This document shows positions 11,001 through 22,100 of a stretch of DNA of 64,000 nucleotides, piece after piece (position 1 is the first letter of the stretch; each line of letters starts with the position of its first letter). Under the pieces are notes generated by a model. The model saw nothing but the letters and a program-made list of their open reading frames with translations, was not told the DNA's origin and ran no database searches. Position numbers and translations under genes: made by a program. The stretch covers positions 20,401,047-20,465,046 of the forward strand of contig NC_047066.1 in assembly GCF_902459465.1 (NCBI RefSeq), given 5' to 3'. The stretch is from Asterias rubens (taxonomy: Eukaryota; Echinodermata; Asteroidea; Forcipulatida; Asteriidae).

Positions 11001-12106
11001 AAACTGCCCGACACTTTTCATGTTTTTGTGTCATGATGAAGAATACTAATTGAATAGATGAAATGAATGACACACCAATGACAAAACTAGTTCAAAACCA
11101 AAATCGACCAGAGACTGTTTCTGTCCTTCAAAAAGGGTCTCAAGACTCACATGTTCTCCAACGTGTACCTGGCTCTCCCCACCATTTTGGTCTTTATTTT
11201 CTCTTTTAAGCGCCTTGCATACCATGGTAATTTAGAGCTACATAAATCCAGTTATATTATTATTATCTGTCCAGTTCATCGTGATTTTCGGGCTGCTGCA
11301 CTTTAAACCGATTCCCAACAGCCCTCAGTGGGCGGACTATCTTGGCTGGACTCTCATGACATCATCCATCATGTGTGTGCCCCTCTGCGCTGTGAATGTG
11401 ATTGCTTCTACCCCTGGTACATTCATAGAGGTAAGGCTCAACTGAAAAGAAAATGGGAATAGGAGAAATGAAATAATCAAGATATTGTTAGTTTGTTGTT
11501 TACTATTCCACGACTCAACTACTGTCAGTTACTGACTAGCTGTAACTATTTCATTAGTCTCCCATACCCTTATATTATTTACAGTCTTAGTACATGTTTT
11601 ATTTGTTTCTTATTTGTATTTTGGTTAATTTGTAACGTTTGCTTGAATTTTCTTTCCGAAGATGCTTCTATTTGTATTTTCTTTTTAACTATGTACATAC
11701 AAATAAATAAGCTAATGAATCATCTTGTGTATTATCCTTTCATGCATGTAGTTGGTGGCTCGTCCGCTGTTGGTTTGGTAAATAAATGATTGATTAATAA
11801 ATAAACAAATATATATGGAATCTGGAATGTCCCATGCTGATATTAACGTCTGCGTCGAGATCCTTCCGGTTGGCACTCAATATTTATGGGTGTCACCAAA
11901 CGCTCATTAGAAAGATCATTCACACGGTTGCCGTAAACCTTATTCTTAGTCAAAGAAAGTAAAGTTACCAGAATCATAATTAGTGATCAAACTGTATAAC
12001 AATACCCACATTTTGTTTCGTTTTACAGCGAGTCATAGGTAGTTTCAAACCTCAAGAGAAACCAGACAATGAAGACAGTGAGGTAACACCAATAACATAC
12101 GTATGA
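4793..12106 (+). CDS. SLC6A4: SLC6 monoamine transporter, serotonin-transporter-like (gene span, 11 exons)
   Basis: The product is a plasma-membrane symporter predicted to take up a monoamine, most likely serotonin, with Na+ and Cl-. Coding exons are 4793-5135, 5738-5872, 6494-6710, 6979-7252, 7695-7798, 8466-8593, 8866-8978, 9535-9666, 10525-10725, 11275-11430 and 12029-12106. All junctions are GT-AG and in phase, giving 626 residues; human SERT has 630. Twelve membrane segments are expected. [14 protein letters not shown] is the TM1 signature, with the amine-binding Asp98. The extracellular loop 2 cysteine pair is C200/C209, and N201 and N216 are N-glycosylation sequons. SLGPGFG (TM6) and LGLDSTFGGLE (TM8) also match SERT. 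Numbering equals human SERT up to loop 2. The start ATG at 4793 gives the SERT-like N-terminal length; an in-frame upstream TTG is not needed. Phe at position 95 and Leu at 172 are less SERT-like, so a related invertebrate monoamine transporter is the alternative. Confidence 0.93.
5491..5568 (+). repeat. Short degenerate tandem repeat in transporter intron 1
   Basis: Three head-to-tail units of about 25-30 bp sharing GTGGCAGTGACACACC (last unit GACATGCC) with CCTCTTTTGG-like spacers. They lie in intron 1, about 170 bp before exon 2. The unit gives a short open frame by chance but has no splice context. Local slippage or duplication is the simplest explanation. Confidence 0.55.
5738..5872 (+). 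CDS. SLC6A4: Transporter exon 2: TM1b-TM2
   Basis: Residues 115-159 plus one base. It encodes [20 protein letters not shown], then [20 protein letters not shown], the second membrane segment and intracellular loop typical of SERT. The acceptor is CCTACAG and the donor GGTAAGT; phase 1 at both ends. The GCITVWK segment resembles the SERT loop (GCISIW) more than the GAATVW version of noradrenaline transporters. Confidence 0.93.
6131..6293. repeat. GC-rich foldback (long inverted repeat) in transporter intron 2
   Basis: Left arm CCACGCGGTGAGATAGTCGA and onward is answered by right-arm TCGACTATCTCACCGCGTGG. Inner arms CGCGCGAACTGCTGGTTG and CAACCAGCAGTTCGCGCG also pair. Each arm is about 60 bp with a few mismatches, around a loop of about 35 bp that has its own small hairpins. 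It is much richer in GC and CpG than the surrounding intron. It looks like a foldback or MITE insertion and has no coding capacity. Confidence 0.85.
6300..6445 (+). repeat. Degenerate GACTTG / ACTCGAGTC simple repeat
   Basis: A run of overlapping GACTTG, CGACTTG and GACTCGAGTC words follows the foldback directly within intron 2. The words are irregularly spaced, so this is a degenerate low-complexity tract rather than a clean tandem array. Confidence 0.6.
6494..6710 (+). CDS. SLC6A4: Transporter exon 3: TM3 and extracellular loop 2
   Basis: Residues 160-231 plus two bases. TM3 contains [12 protein letters not shown] with Tyr176 conserved; Leu172 and Ser173 replace the Ile and Ala of human SERT. 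Loop 2 holds [15 protein letters not shown], giving the expected disulfide pair C200/C209. Sequons are N201-N-T and N216-R-T; the human site at 208 is lost because residue 210 is Ala. The acceptor is CTTGCAG and the donor GAGTAAGT. Confidence 0.93.
6979..7252 (+). CDS. SLC6A4: Transporter exon 4: loop 2 end, TM4 and TM5
   Basis: Residues 232-323. It begins [20 protein letters not shown], then TM4 ([17 protein letters not shown]), then [16 protein letters not shown] (TM5) and [11 protein letters not shown], all in SERT order. The acceptor is TTCTTCAG; the donor GTGCGT at 7253 is weaker than the others. Phase 0 end. Confidence 0.92.
7695..7798 (+). CDS. SLC6A4: Transporter exon 5: TM6
   Basis: Residues 324-357 plus two bases. 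[19 protein letters not shown] is the unwound TM6 segment forming the substrate site; F334, S335, G337 and F340 correspond to human SERT F335, S336, G338 and F341. It ends in [11 protein letters not shown], matching the SERT intracellular loop. The acceptor is TATGTAG and the donor AGGTAAGC. Confidence 0.93.
7935..8275 (+). mobile_element. SINE-like element with B-box-like motif, in transporter intron 5
   Basis: GGGTTCGAGTC at 7965-7975 matches the RNA polymerase III B box of tRNA-derived SINEs. It is followed by TTGTGTCCTTAACCAAGACA and CACTTAACC, then, after an (ATT)n expansion, CTTCGGATGGGACGTAAAGC and GGTCCCGTGTG. I recall these as common SINE body and tail words in marine invertebrates. 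No clear A box is visible, so the 5' end is probably truncated or diverged. Boundaries are approximate. Confidence 0.6.
8016..8052 (+). repeat. (ATT)n microsatellite
   Basis: About nine uninterrupted ATT units, then a T/A-rich tail, lie inside the SINE-like sequence. It is a simple trinucleotide repeat likely to vary in length. Confidence 0.85.
8466..8593 (+). CDS. SLC6A4: Transporter exon 6: TM7
   Basis: Residues from split Ser358 to residue 400 plus one base. [20 protein letters not shown] and VFSALGYMA match TM7 of SERT, followed by the extracellular [10 protein letters not shown] stretch. The acceptor TTGACAG is preceded by a weak pyrimidine tract; the donor is GGTAAGT. Confidence 0.92.
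8866..8978 (+). CDS. SLC6A4: Transporter exon 7: loop 4 and TM8
   Basis: Residues 401-438. It encodes [19 protein letters not shown], then [14 protein letters not shown]. Ser437/Thr438 correspond to human SERT Ser438/Thr439, which is the serotonin-type pair. The acceptor is AATTACAG and the donor GGTGAGAT. The exon ends in phase 0. Confidence 0.93.
9535..9666 (+). CDS. SLC6A4: Transporter exon 8: TM8 end and TM9
   Basis: Residues 439-482. [16 protein letters not shown] continues TM8 and intracellular loop 4. [20 protein letters not shown] forms TM9, ending TVTY. The acceptor is CTTTCGCAG and the donor TATGTAAGT. Confidence 0.92.
10525..10725 (+). CDS. SLC6A4: Transporter exon 9: TM10-TM11 start
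   Basis: Residues 483-549. [15 protein letters not shown] precedes TM10 ([18 protein letters not shown]), then [18 protein letters not shown], then [11 protein letters not shown] opening TM11. The order matches SERT and noradrenaline transporters. The acceptor is TGAACTCAG and the donor ATTGTAAGT. Confidence 0.93.
10810..11010 (+). repeat. Degenerate ACCAAACC-type simple repeat in intron 9
   Basis: A purine- and C-rich strand asymmetry made of words such as ACCAAACC, AACCAGACC and GAACCAAACTG, interrupted by about 60 bp of normal sequence near 10885-10945. It is low complexity, with no coding meaning on either strand. Confidence 0.6.
11195..11270 (+). repeat. Possible SINE or MITE tail ending in (ATT)n
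   Basis: AAGCGCCTTGCATACCATGG followed by TTTAGAGCTACATAAAT and a short ATT run resembles the 3' end of repeats I recall in marine invertebrates (GCGC, then a TATAAAT-like word, then ATT repeats). Only the tail is recognisable, directly upstream of exon 10. Confidence 0.4.
11275..11430 (+). CDS. SLC6A4: Transporter exon 10: TM11-TM12
   Basis: Residues 550-601. [19 protein letters not shown] completes TM11 and the last extracellular loop. [20 protein letters not shown] with AVNVIAS forms TM12, and TPGTFIE leads into the C-terminal tail, matching the TPGTFKER segment of SERT. The acceptor is CTGTCCAG and the donor GAGGTAAGG. Confidence 0.92.
12029..12106 (+). CDS. SLC6A4: Transporter exon 11: cytoplasmic C-terminus and stop
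   Basis: Residues 602-626 and TGA. The tail reads [20 protein letters not shown] and then PITYV. The last residues T-Y-V resemble a class of PDZ-binding C-termini (x-hydrophobic), which is an inference. The acceptor TTTTACAG is strong. An internal GAG|GTAACA could in principle act as an alternative donor, but no further exon is needed. Confidence 0.88.
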   Translation, partial: RVIGSFKPQEKPDNEDSEVTPITYV

Positions 12107-15100
12107 ACTCCGTCCAGCAACTCCATAACCCAAAACCCTTCAACAAACCTGTAGACATCTTGGTTGTGTACCTCACTAGAGTACAATATATACAAATACC
12201 TTGAAAAGGTGCCAGCCATTCCCTCGGTATGTACATGTATAGTGTCTCTGCTCACGCATTTGTAAGCCTCCAGATGTCACATGATTTTGAATACAACAGT
12301 GTTGGTAACTATGGCTCCATGTTTCTTGCCGTACTATACGCCTATCTTAATATTTATGCATGAGGTACGTCACAATGCTAACTCAAAACGAGGCGATGGG
12401 CGCAGCCACTGCACGTGATGGGGAGCGTGCGCCCATAGCCTCATTTTGGGTTAGAATTATAACGTCATGCATAAATATTAAGAGAGGCGTATGAAGTGAT
12501 TGAGCAGTAATGTTTCTTATAGTCTTACATCATTATGAGTTCTTACCTCATGGTGCTATTTTGTCAGTAGAAAACCAAGTTTGCGCCCAGCGGATTTCTC
12601 CGCGTTGCACAATATATAAAGCCCGGATTTCAAAGAGGTCGTCCTTTCATTTGCCCGCCACTGCGGCGAACTTTTGTGTGCAAAAAGTAATTTAGTTTCA
12701 ATAGAGGGCGCCAACACAGTCTTTCTCGATCAAAGTTAGCACCACACCAAACAAGCTCTCCATGTTAATCAATGTTATGCTAAATGTCCGATTTAAAGTG
12801 CGCGATGTTTCTTCCTGTACGGTTGAATTAATGTGAAGTTTTTATCTGGTGAAATTATTATGGGTCTTATCGAATCACGAAATAGTCTCCAGAATGTTTT
12901 GTTAACTTTTCGTTTTCACTCAGGAAAATTGCACTTTTAGTTATTTTGATATAGATCTGTACGATTTTATATTTGTGTTTGTTTTTCTGGTCTGTTTCTT
13001 GGGTTAATGTTAGTGCTATTTAGTGTGAATTTAGTATCCTTTTTGTTAAAATGTCTTATTTTGAAATCGGTGTTGATACTAAAGTTGTGGCCTGCGTCAG
13101 TATCAGTGAAACTTATCGTGATTTCCCCCAAAATATTTGCTTACGGAAGCTTAAAGCGACCATACGTTTTTCCATTTAACACAACAGTTTTTGCGTACGG
13201 TTTTTGAGAGGGATGATAGGACAGTGTTCCTTTAACATTTTGAGGAAAGAAATCGTTCACTTTCCCTTGCCACAATTTCCGAATACGGTTAGCCATTAAG
13301 GTTCGGCAAAAACCTTTGCTTGGATAGTCCCATGTATCGTTTCTTTACATAGGCATTACTTTTGTTTAAAATCTAAAAATACGGGTAATATGAAGAGCTA
13401 GCCATCATTCCTTGAGGAAAGCAAGTCTAAACAACTGCTTTTACTTGCACAAACGTATCTTTTTGTATATGCCTTTAGTTATATTTGCACCTGCTCGTTT
13501 ACGCTTCAACCTATACTTCAATTACAACAGAGCGCGTTACTGTTCAGTAGGCCTACTGAATGGTGATCATAATTACAGTTGGTGCGAGCAAAGTACTGCT
13601 AAATGGTAAAGACCTAACAAGTCTGTCAGCTTGGCTTGTTGTTTTATGGTTAAAACAGGAAACCGACCAGATTCCAAGCATCATACTTAAATAAAACTTT
13701 TAACCACTAACTTATTTCTGCATGCATTGCCGCTGCAGGAAACCCTCTCAATGTTAACATGACCAATCACAAACCGCAGTAGGGCATTTTCCTTCTACGA
13801 AGAGTTTGGATTAATAGTTGTGGACCAAACAAAACGTACTTTGAATTAATTTAGGTATTCGACGGGGAAGAGTTTAACATGCGGCTAATACAAAACTCTC
13901 GCATGGTTAACAGTGGCTGCGATAGGTTTAACAAAGTGGAGAGCCTTAGGAATTGGCTTTGTGTTTTTTTTTTTAATAATAGTTCTGCTACGTTTAATCA
14001 TGTTCTATAGGGTTATTGTGAAACACAAAGAAAGACAAACCACGCAGGGGGAATCAGTAGACAGTTAGCCGTCGTTTTGCGTAGCGATACGCCACCGCAT
14101 CCTCTCTCATACCATAGGTTTTTGGTCGATTAACCACATTTCACTATTTTATTCAAGTGATAACCATCATGCGGAGAAAATTTATATACTTAAGTCACAT
14201 CTCGATACAGTACTGAAATCAGTATTTTTATCTGAAATATTGCACACCTCAAAAAGCACAATAAAACACTTTTACGAACCCATTTTTACGGATCATATGC
14301 TGCTGCAATTAAAACAAAGTATAGTTGGAATTAAAAACTTGCACAAAATACCTGCGGGAACTTCTGTTCTAAACCTTTGTTTATTCACCAAAGCAGAGTT
14401 TTCGGGTTTGAGTTTTCCGAGGTTGGTTCATTATGCATGACCATAGGATTGCATTTCAATTACCTGCATTTCCTATAACAGACACCAACAATGTCCAGTT
14501 ACTTTCAAACGGTACTGTATTTTGTTTAGAAATGTTGGCCTAATTCCTAGTAACAGCAGCACTTCAGCTTCCACCCACACTCAGTATTTTAATGTGATTC
14601 TTTGTGGAGCTGAATTGACCACTGATGCAAACTCGCTTTTCTTGGCAGCTTTTCTAGAGTTTGTTGACCCTTAGCGCTCGTTGCTAAGTCTCGAAATGCA
14701 CAGTCTAAAAAGTGTTCTTGTTTTGTTAAACTTAAAGTTTCATAGACTCTTCTTTTTTAAAGATACATTCAAAAGTTCAGTCAGACTTATAGGAAAACAA
14801 TTCAGCTACCCTGGAAAAGTTACAATAATTCCTAGTTCACTCAAACACAATTCAGACAAACCCCCCAAAAATCAAATAAAGCATTGACTATTGCATTTTA
14901 GATGGTGGTTTGCTGGCCAAACGCCAGTTAAACATTGTCAGGACCAAACAAAATTCTGTCTAGCTGTCCTGCTCGCTAGGTTATTCCTGAAGTCACATCT
15001 CTGTGCAAATTGCTAATGACAGTGTTGACATACATTAATATGATCCAAAGAAAAAAGCTGATGGACTATTGGAATGACAAGCTAATTGGTACATGATGGC

Positions 15101-18100
15101 TAGTCACTGAAAAAGTGAAGGCAAACTTTGATGAAACTTTCTATGTCCCAATTAGCTGTCCGAAAGCTACTTTCTATTTCCGCAAACCAATGTTCTTATC
15201 CTTTATACGACTCTTAAGAACACCAAGCCTTAGCCTTTCGGTGAAATCGGGACTTTCAGTTTCAATGTAATGAGTTTTCGGGGATAAGTGGAGAAGTTTT
15301 GTTTTTTAACTAAATAGAAGAATGACGAGCATTCTTTACAGGGGTTATAGTATTAGAGTTCGCTGATTAGTGTGGAATTATTCTGCTCACGAAGACAGAT
15401 TAGGGGCCCTTCGTAAGGTAGAGTAGCCTTGAATCCTTTCGATGTTTCTCACATGAAGGAGTAAGTCTGTAGTAAGGGATACACAACAACAGCCTTAATT
15501 CAGATCGATGGATTCTAGTCCATGCTGATAACAACAATAATGTATAAAATGATACCAACAAGAAGTATGTATTATTTTTCATATCGCATCTTACAAACAA
15601 TAATTAATCATTTTTAGATCTTACGGTTCAATTACAAAATAACCTACATGGAAGAACATTATTCACAATTTTTTTCTTAAGCACAGAAGATGTAGCTCCA
15701 TGTTACGTGCATCCTTTTTGACTGGTATCTTGCACATTTTGGGAAAGCAGATAACTGTTCAGGAATTATCTGCTTTTAGAAGTAAATCTCTTTGAAATTT
15801 GGCATTGGAATGACAGGTTGATACGTCATTTTGGTTGGTATTCATGTGTCCATCATTACTATTCTTTACATGAGAGAGTGGCAGATGTACATAACCAGTC
15901 AAGCGAAACAAACAGATTTAATGGTCAACATTTTTTGTGGACATCGATGACATCCGTAGGTTATCGATTTTATTATTGGTATTAAGCCAATAGACCGTAT
16001 ACTCAGCATGAAGTCCAAGAACCGTACAGCTTGTAATTCATGTGGACAAAACGTGTACATCGGCTTATATAATGAACAAGACCCAACATTAACATCACTC
16101 TTAATCTCAATGATATAAGAAACCCTTGGTTAGAAGCCTATAATGTAAGCATTTTGAGAATCATTTTACTTCAAAGTTAGAAGCCCACAGCAGCGTTTGG
16201 TACATTTTTGGGAATGTTGTTTACTTTGAAGTATTTTGTATTATGTGGTTATGTAAAAAGATAACAGTCGTATTTTGTTATGCCCAAAAGTTGCATCCGA
16301 GAAGTTTCAGAATGTGTATATTCCTAATAGGGATTATTCTTCCTGCGTGGACATTATTCGCTGCGGATATTTGCCGACATCTAAAAAACGTGACCACCTT
16401 TTCAAATGAAATTTGTAGATGTTTTGATTAATAAGGCCGAACGGTTCCAAAAACCAAAGATATACTTTGCGTTTAAAAATAGAAGAAGAATGAAGTCCTA
16501 TATCAAAACTTGTTCAGCTGCTACTTTTAATAATTATTTTATGTACAGTAACACCAAATAATTTTAACCTTATACATCTATGATTCGATAATTTGTTTTA
16601 GATGTCATTGATATATTTTGTTATTAATTGTGTGTACATATATTTGCATATTTTAATGTGTGCGTAATATTTAAATGGTTTTGTATACAACCATGAGCAC
16701 TATTTATAACTATTTATCAACTAAATGTATCTTATAAGAAATGTCGTATACTCTAAAACATAATTATTATAAACCCAAAGACGTATTATTATTATAGTTA
16801 CAACTCTATTTGTTTGTAAGTTTGTATAAGATGAATATTTGAAGAAAAAATCAAACTGGTAAGTGTTAAGTTCCTTTTTAACCAAGGAGAATCGTATGTT
16901 TTGATGTTCATTCGTAACGTAAATAAACGAATACATGAATATGCATGAGCTTTTAAAAGACATGACGCCCCACTGATCTTGTTAGACCTTGCTTGGGTTT
17001 TAATCTTATCGACCAACGAGTTGTACTTTTTAGGTTCATCTCCTTGGGTTTCAAAAGCGCTGACCGTTTTGACCCTGGAGTAAGGCCACGGTGCCCCGTA
17101 TGAAGGAGAAGGTACACAAAAACATCTTATTGATCGGGTTTAACATAACTTGGCGATAAGTATACACACTACAAACAACGTCCTCTTCTTGTTTTCGATC
17201 TAACATAAATGAAAAACTCGAAATATATAACATTGGTATAATGGATAAAAAAAATAGTGACTGGCGTGCTCTATATTCTAAAAAGCTATGTTCTGATAGC
17301 CATGTGTTCCGAAAAACTCATTCCCGTGTAATAGTTTACGTTTTAGGGTTTGTGTTTGGGATTTAGCCCAACTTTTCAGTTGTTATTTCATACAGGCATG
17401 TGGTTGATCACGCAAAACATGACCACTGTCTGTGACTATTGTCAGCTCTACCGATACTGCATAGCTCCTTTATTAAAGTATAAACAACAAGACCGGGTTC
17501 TCACATTTTCAAGAAACAGCACAAAATGATCCAGTTTGTCCATAGAGTAACTCTATGGTTTGTCACAGTGTGGTTTATTCCAGCCAAGTATTTCAAGAGC
17601 TCATTCAAACTCAATTTAGTGGAAAGTGATAGGACTTGACTTCTAGAAGGACGTATCACACAGGCACGTACTTGGCGCCAGCAGTGTTATAAATGGAGTT
17701 TTGTTTGAATTGAAAATTAAAACTTGTTTGCCCTAAGAGATACTGTCAGCAAGTATAGCCCTAAAAACTAATTTGATTTATTAAAGGCAGTCCTCGACCT
17801 AAACTGGACATTGTTTGGGAACATTGGGTTACTGCATGCATCGATATTCAGGAATGAAACCACAACGGTTGTGTCCCAGTAGTACGGCATGAGAGTAGGA
17901 AATAATATGATTTTGATGATGAGAGTGTACAAGCACGGAATGCGCCACACAATATTGGAGTATGTAATACGAGATATATTTAGCTAAAGAGCAATTATAG
18001 AGTTGAATTTTGGAGAGAAAACAATATTGGATACAATGAGTAATGGCGGCCATTTTGAAAATCCCTGTTATTATCTACCTGTATTTTTTCTGCAATCTGC

Positions 18101-19036
18101 TACTGCTGGCACTCCATAGCGTGCAAATGTCTTTCTCATGAAGTACTCCTTTCTCTACGCTGACTGTGAGTCAAATCTCATGCTTGAATCACCAAAGTAT
18201 ATGCAAAGTTCCCCTAAATCTACCCACCACAATGTTGGAATACCCGGTTCCCTGTTTTTCGTGTAGGAGGGGTTAATACCATGAGGTTACTATGACTCGT
18301 GCCAATTTGCATATTAAAAACTTACATTTTCTTTGTGATAAGCCATGATTATCAGTGTGTCAAGGATTTATCTAATGAATATGCATGAGTAAGCATATCC
18401 CGCGCAACAAACATTCAGAAAAAACTTTCACTTTCAACTCGTAGAAAGAAGTTGCATAAAATGGTCATACCAGACTGAGCCAAAAAATTGTTATCTCATA
18501 TGCATGAGTGACATTATGTGGCCTGTGTCCCTATATTCATTGTTGAACATCACAAACCGACAGATTCATATTCATTGTTTGTTCAAAATTGTACTTTTCT
18601 AACGTATAATAAAGGCAATTTATGAACCACTCGAATGGTTTCGATTTCGTCATGAGTAGGCCGAGAGAGGGCCATTTTTCAATACAAAATGACGCATCAA
18701 AATAACCCCATTGTTATGTTCCTAACAAAGGCCCATCACGCATGTCTCCACATAAGGTTCCAAAACACCTGTGCAGCCGAGGAGTGCACAGTACTGAGAC
18801 TCGAGCTACAATGTAAACACGTCCATTCCAAGTCGGGGAGAAACATACACAAAAACGACGTCTTGCTGTGGAGAAAACCGAGCAATCTTTGGGAGTTGGA
18901 GACACGAAAACTCGCTGGTAATGGCTTCAAACATCGACCTGGTTACTTCGCTCATTTGGAGGTGATTTAGACATATACCAGTGTAGCAGAACTGTAGCTG
19001 GCCAGACGGTGTGTTGATGTGCATGGCTTGGGTAGA
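12107..19036. other. Intergenic region between transporter and metalloproteinase
   Basis: About 6.9 kb covering the unannotated 3' UTR of gene 1, intergenic DNA, and the 5' UTR and promoter of gene 2. All open frames are short, without splice-consistent domain matches. It contains the foldback at 12336-12492 and an 11-bp-stem hairpin near 15743-15777 (AAAGCAGATAA / TTATCTGCTTT). TATGCATGAG words recur near 16938, 18380 and 18499. I see no RNA gene. Confidence 0.6.
12336..12492. repeat. Foldback (long inverted repeat) downstream of gene 1
   Basis: Left arm ATACGCCTATCTTAATATTT and ATGCATGAGGTACGTCA is mirrored by right-arm TGACGTCATGCAT-like sequence and AAATATTAAGAGAGGCGTAT. An inner pair, GAGGCGATGGGCG and CGCCCATAGCCTC, is separated by about 27 bp. 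Arms are about 65 bp with scattered mismatches. It is a non-coding MITE-like or foldback element, possibly within the gene 1 3' UTR. Confidence 0.85.
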
Positions 19037-19174
19037 ATGGACCGTTTAATGGCCACAATGGGCCATTTCGGCAAGATGACAAAGGAACTTATTAATGACC
19101 TTCGGCTATTACTTTTCATAAGTTGTGTTTTATACATGATCAACACAACGGAGGCGACTGCATCAAGTTTACTG
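19037..19174 (+). CDS. MMP exon 1: signal peptide
   Basis: 46 codons opening with [18 protein letters not shown], then the hydrophobic core [14 protein letters not shown], then [11 protein letters not shown], a typical secretory signal with small residues before the likely cleavage. It ends in phase 0 at CTG|GTAAGT and joins exon 2 ([10 protein letters not shown]) exactly as MMP prodomains follow their signal peptides. An in-frame TAG lies 42 bp upstream, so ATG 19037 is the first start; ATG at 19049 or 19058 is also possible. The exon is inferred from phase and context, without direct homology. Confidence 0.75.
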
Positions 19175-22100
19175 GTAAGTTAAAAGATGACTTTAATAAT
19201 TGCTAAATGAAGTTCTATTCGCATTTTAAATCAACAACTTCCTGGAGTGAAAATAATGAAATATTGCAGACAATGCTATGCAAGAGTTGTGATAGTGAGT
19301 GAGACCGTAAAGAAAAATGTTTAGACAGCATAAACTTTAAGTAAGGGACATAGTTAGCTGTCACAACTTAATGGCAAACCCAAACGAATAATATTTCTTC
19401 CTTCATGGTCTGAGTATTTAGATGGGTCAGATACTAGACAGGGATTGGGGAAGTTAGGTTTATGGTGAAAGTTGTGATTAGTTTTTAGGGTTAGTTTTAG
19501 GCATGGTTTCGGAAAATCTGCAGTGCACGTACAATCTTTGAGTTGGACGTACAATCATAGGGACTTACATATTGATATTGACAACAATTTCCCAATTAAG
19601 GGAAAGTTAAAATATCAGGACGACTCTCGACTCTCATTGTTCTATCTATGCCTTCTATAAAATGACCTTTGATGAGAAAACACGAGCAGTCAGCAACAAT
19701 GATTGTTCCAAACAAGAACAGTGTGAGTTATCTTAAATACTATGAGTAGGCCTATCTGCACTCAAGTTTCCTGCACTTGGGTTCACTGTGGCCAAAGAGG
19801 AGCTATCGAGGGTCAATGTTATTTATTACCAGGTAGATGATTGATTGTATTATCGGTACCCTAGAGGTAAAAATACCATCTAACATAAGTTATGTCTTCC
19901 GGTGGTTAAGCAAAATTCATGGTATGTTTTGCCACTTTCATGGTTCTATGCTGACATTGGTCATTATTATGGCGTAACCTCCATAGTGTATAGTATTGTA
20001 ACCTCTGAAGTTTGTTGTTTCGATTTGTCGGGACAATGGGTGGACACGCATTGTGCTTACGGTCCAGTGCATTTGGTGATGTACAACAGGTACAGCTTGC
20101 TGTTAAACATCCACAGGCTTGTTGACGTACTGCTTTGTTGTTGTACAAACCCTACCGTATACTATAACTGTCATTAGTTTCTGCACAGATGTATACTGCG
20201 GGTACAGTATCCTGCTGAAAAGTTTCTTTGAACAATTTCAAAATGGAGGAAAGATTTCCACGATAGACCGTGGGTTTAGTTTCCTCCATGGAGAATTATC
20301 AGGTCACTTCGTACCTTAACTACCCTTTAAGAAGTTGTTGTATTGCAAGTTCGCCCCCCAAAAGGCTAAAAAAGCCACTCACTTCTTTCCTTTTGCAAGG
20401 GTAAACTTTACTTTGGACACTTCGTACCCTGGAAACCAAGATACACCGTACCTCGCACGTACTAACTCGATACGTCTTTAGCTTGTTCTCTTTTCCATTA
20501 CAAACTAAACTAAAACGGTGATTGTGGGGTGAGATACGGTTTACTGCGTTGCGGTGTAATTACGAAAAACGTACCCGTAAATTTGTCGGTAATTTTATTT
20601 TGGAACCATGTTCTCTGGTTTTATTTTCGGTTGATACTCTTGGTCCTGTCGCAACTTGACGGCGTCTCTGTAATAATTCGGGACTGTCCCATTACGTGTT
20701 TTCAAGTTTGGACTACCCGGTGCGTGACAGACTCCTTTGTATAGATTCATATACCATTGTTATGGCGGCCATGAAGGAACATCACATAACGCATTGTGCT
20801 CAATATGCAGTTCACTTTCGCATTACCTTTATTATGGTGGCCATGAAGGGACATCGCATCAATATGTGCGCCTATGTATATGCAGATCACTCCGCAGAAA
20901 AAACGAAATAACAAACATAAAATGTATTGCATAAAGAAATCGTTGAGTGAACCAAGCATAATGGAAATTATAAACTGTCTATACATTATATTGCCATTGA
21001 AGGAAAATGTGATTGTCAATACTTTATCTTTTTACATTTTTTTTCACGTAGCAAGTGCACGTAGACAGTTTCTGCTTACGAGAAAAAAAGGTTATTTCAT
21101 GTTGTTGAGCCATGAATTTAAATACAAATTTGCAATGCGGTTTTATTTACGGTTGAATTGTTAGGTTTGTGAGATTCAGCCTTGAGAACATTGATTTGTT
21201 GCCAGTGAAAGTCATTCACTATTTGAAAACCAAAGTCGATGAACCTTAACATTAAAGTTCTCTCTTTCATTGTAACATAAGTTCAGCTGCTTTTGCCCAT
21301 TGAAAATAACTTCGTGTGCCGTACCAGCCGGAGGCATTGCGGTGCTTTTCATTGTTGTGTTTTTGAGGCATGATGTGGCAGAAAAACACCTTAAAAAAGG
21401 CACCTAGTCGGAAAGATGTTTTCATGTTTTTTTGCGGTCTCCCACCCCAAAAGCTGAATGAGAAGTCAACCCATCAATTCCCGTTCTCTCCTGCATTCTC
21501 GTTATTTTTCTGTTCTAGAACTTACGTTATTAACTCCGCACGTCAGGCAGAAACCGTAATTCGTCATATAATTGGTTTTACTCCTCATGAATCGAGAAAA
21601 GGTACTTTTGGGTAAAACTAAAATTAGCTTCCTCGACAAGTTCGCCGTCTTTGAACCGAGGTCATCCCATCCCAACTAGTTTGAAATAAACATACGCCAG
21701 ACAAAGCATGTGTCTACACAAGAGTCATGACAAGTTTTTGGCACGTGGCCTGGACAAGGACGTTATAGTATAATGGCTTCATGCACAAGGCGGTACGAAA
21801 AGAATAAAATACGCAATACATGAACACCCATGCTCCCCTTAAATATGATCACACTTCATAATTAAAACGTCACTAAAGTCTGCGTAGAACCACGACCTGG
21901 TTCGAACGACCTGAGCTGAGGCGTTCCGCAAACATTATCGTTTGGAAACATTATTTGAATAAACACTCTGATGAAAAGCAATTTGGGTAGGTAAAAACCG
22001 GGCAAGTAAAAAACAGTAATGATGCTAGCAATACCCCATGTTGGGTATATATTAATGTTTTGCTACCGCTTGGCTTGTCTTGAAAGAGTATAAAACTCTA

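Noticed and set aside
18689..18970. 93-codon open frame just upstream of the metalloproteinase start
   Set aside because: No recognisable domain, overlapping open frames on the other strand, and its end does not splice into exon 1 of the MMP. It is more likely 5' UTR or chance.
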